A stretch of 16,469 nt of DNA from JBLIKP01 sp047635375 (GTDB lineage: Bacteria; Bacteroidota; Bacteroidia; Sphingobacteriales; Sphingobacteriaceae): contig JBLIKP010000056.1 in the NCBI GenBank assembly GCA_047635375.1, positions 1 through 16,469 of the forward strand, written 5' to 3'. Positions 15,204-16,469 of this stretch are shown in pieces. The position numbers and the translations under genes were made by a program. Numbering within the stretch: position 1 is the first letter of the stretch; each line of letters opens with the position of its first letter. The notes below the pieces were generated by a model. That model was not told where the DNA came from. It did not search any database and was given only the letters and a program-made list of their open reading frames with translations.

Positions 15204-16463
15204 ATGCCTTACCTATTTACTTCCGAGTCTGTTTCTGAAGGACATCCAGATAAAGTAGCCGATCAAATATCTGATGCATTATTGGATGCGTTTTTGGCAC
15301 AAGACCCAAATGCAAAAGTTGCATGTGAAACTTTGGTGACTACCGGATTAACGGTATTAAGCGGTGAGGTTAAATGCAACGGTTGGATAGATCATCAGAA
15401 AATCGCTCGCGATGTAATCAGAGAAATCGGATACAATAAATCCGAGTATATGTTCGACGCCGACTCTTGTGGAGTGATTTCAGCTATTCATGATCAGTCC
15501 CCAGATATCAACAGAGGAGTGGAGCGCCAAGGCGATCCTTTTGACCAAGGAGCAGGTGACCAAGGAATGATGTTTGGTTACGCAACTAAAGAAACCGACA
15601 GGTATATTCCTCTTGGTTTACACATTTCTCACCTTTTGGTAAAAGAACTGGCTACCATCAGAAAGGAAGGAAAGGTAATGACTTACCTACGCCCAGATTC
15701 TAAATCACAGGTTACCATTCAGTACGACGAAAACACGCACATGCCTTTAAAGGTTGTTGCGGTTGTTTTAAGTACACAGCACGATGAGTTCTCTACTTCG
15801 GCCAATGCCGATGATGAAATGATGGCGGTGATTAAAAAGGATATCCTTTCAATTTTATTGCCAAGGGTTATCAAACAATTAAAAGAAGATAATCAAGCCC
15901 TTTTTGGGGATGATGTAATTTATCATATTAACCCAACAGGGAAGTTCGTTATTGGCGGACCACACGGAGATACTGGTCTAACAGGCCGTAAAATCATTGT
16001 TGATACCTATGGCGGAAAAGGAGCTCACGGTGGTGGAGCTTTTTCTGGAAAAGATAGTTCAAAAGTTGACAGAAGTGCAGCCTATGCCACACGTCATATC
16101 GCAAAAAACCTAGTAGCTGCGGGCGTCGCCGACCAAGCATTGGTTCAAGTAGCCTATGCTATTGGAGTTGCAAATCCAGTAGGATTATATGTAAACACAT
16201 ACGGTGGGGCAAAGCCAGATAAAAACGGAAAAATCCCTACCGATGCTCAGCTTGCAAATCAATTAAGCGAAATTTTTGATATGCGTCCTCGAGCTATTGT
16301 TGAAAGACTAGGGTTATTAAACCCTATATTTTACCCAACTGCAAAATACGGACACATGGGCCGTCAGCCTGGAAAGGTTACTGTAGAAGGAAAAGAATAT
16401 AACACCTTTACTTGGGAGAAATTAGACTTTGTAGATCAAATTAAAGATGTTTTAGGGTACTAA
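15204..16463 (+). CDS. metK: S-adenosylmethionine synthase MetK
   Basis: Methionine adenosyltransferase (419 aa) making S-adenosylmethionine, PPi and Pi from ATP and methionine in the cytoplasm. Conserved elements are LFTSESVSEGHPDK (4-17), GAGDQGMMFGYA (117-128), GDTGLTGRKI (255-264), DTYGG (267-271), GGGAFSGKD (276-284) and the RHIAKNLVAAG helix. It is about 35 residues longer than E. coli MetK (384). The ATG at 15204 is chosen over an in-frame TTG at 15126 because the family starts right before YLFTSESV and the intervening 26 codons contain a promoter element and no conserved residues. It has no Shine-Dalgarno sequence, only A/T-rich bases, as is common in Bacteroidota. It is divergent from the polysaccharide operon and looks like a housekeeping flank of the locus. 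Confidence 0.97.
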   Translation: MPYLFTSESVSEGHPDKVADQISDALLDAFLAQDPNAKVACETLVTTGLTVLSGEVKCNGWIDHQKIARDVIREIGYNKSEYMFDADSCGVISAIHDQSPDINRGVERQGDPFDQGAGDQGMMFGYATKETDRYIPLGLHISHLLVKELATIRKEGKVMTYLRPDSKSQVTIQYDENTHMPLKVVAVVLSTQHDEFSTSANADDEMMAVIKKDILSILLPRVIKQLKEDNQALFGDDVIYHINPTGKFVIGGPHGDTGLTGRKIIVDTYGGKGAHGGGAFSGKDSSKVDRSAAYATRHIAKNLVAAGVADQALVQVAYAIGVANPVGLYVNTYGGAKPDKNGKIPTDAQLANQLSEIFDMRPRAIVERLGLLNPIFYPTAKYGHMGRQPGKVTVEGKEYNTFTWEKLDFVDQIKDVLGY

Positions 16464-16469
16464 TAAGTC

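Noticed and set aside
1..16469. Mobile elements, CRISPR arrays, tRNA or rRNA genes
   Set aside because: No transposase or integrase frame, no regularly spaced repeats and no tRNA-like or rRNA-like sequence was seen; nearly all bases are in metabolic or polysaccharide genes.

Overview
The window reads as chromosomal DNA from a member of the Bacteroidota, most likely a marine flavobacterium-like lineage. The evidence is AT-rich sequence, promoter elements of the Bacteroidota type (TAnnTTTG), start codons with little or no Shine-Dalgarno signal, a SLC13 permease carrying two TrkA-C domains beside ATP sulfurylase genes, and a 419-residue MetK. The species cannot be named from the sequence. The content is a surface-polysaccharide locus. 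Thirteen of the fourteen genes lie on the minus strand and are packed head to tail. Only metK, at the right edge, points the other way.

Reading in the direction of transcription, operon A runs from 15032 down to a hairpin terminator at 6918-6943. It encodes an NAD-dependent nucleotide-sugar epimerase, a SLC13-type (probably sulfate) permease, APS kinase (cysC), the two ATP sulfurylase subunits (cysD, cysN), the PAP phosphatase cysQ, and a WbpE-like/WbpD-like pair. The last two put a 3-acetamido group on a nucleotide sugar, probably a UDP-2-acetamido-3-oxo-uronate. Neighbouring genes overlap by up to 4 nt or are separated by at most 26 nt. The operon can import sulfate, make PAPS and clear PAP, but it has no APS/PAPS reductase or sulfite reductase. 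The simplest reading is that the PAPS feeds a sulfotransferase decorating a polysaccharide, and that the acetamido-uronate belongs to the same polymer.

Operon B runs from 6768 to beyond the left edge. It begins with a membrane protein that fuses a vitamin-K-dependent-carboxylase-like (HTTM) domain to a DCC thiol-disulfide oxidoreductase domain and a further C-terminal region. Next come an ATP-grasp ligase, a PglD/NeuD-type acyltransferase, the dTDP-4-keto-6-deoxyglucose aminotransferase WecE/RffA, a WecF-like Fuc4NAc transferase, and a Wzx-like flippase cut by the window edge. The set looks like the Fuc4NAc branch of enterobacterial common antigen with the WecD acetyltransferase replaced by an unrelated fold. 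The ATP-grasp and HTTM-DCC genes are translationally coupled to it and have no counterpart in the classical pathway.

The region between the divergent epimerase and metK genes (15033-15203) holds good Bacteroidota promoter elements on both strands. No tRNA, rRNA, CRISPR array, insertion sequence or obvious repeat was seen. The largest gene-free stretch is 197 nt (6769-6965).
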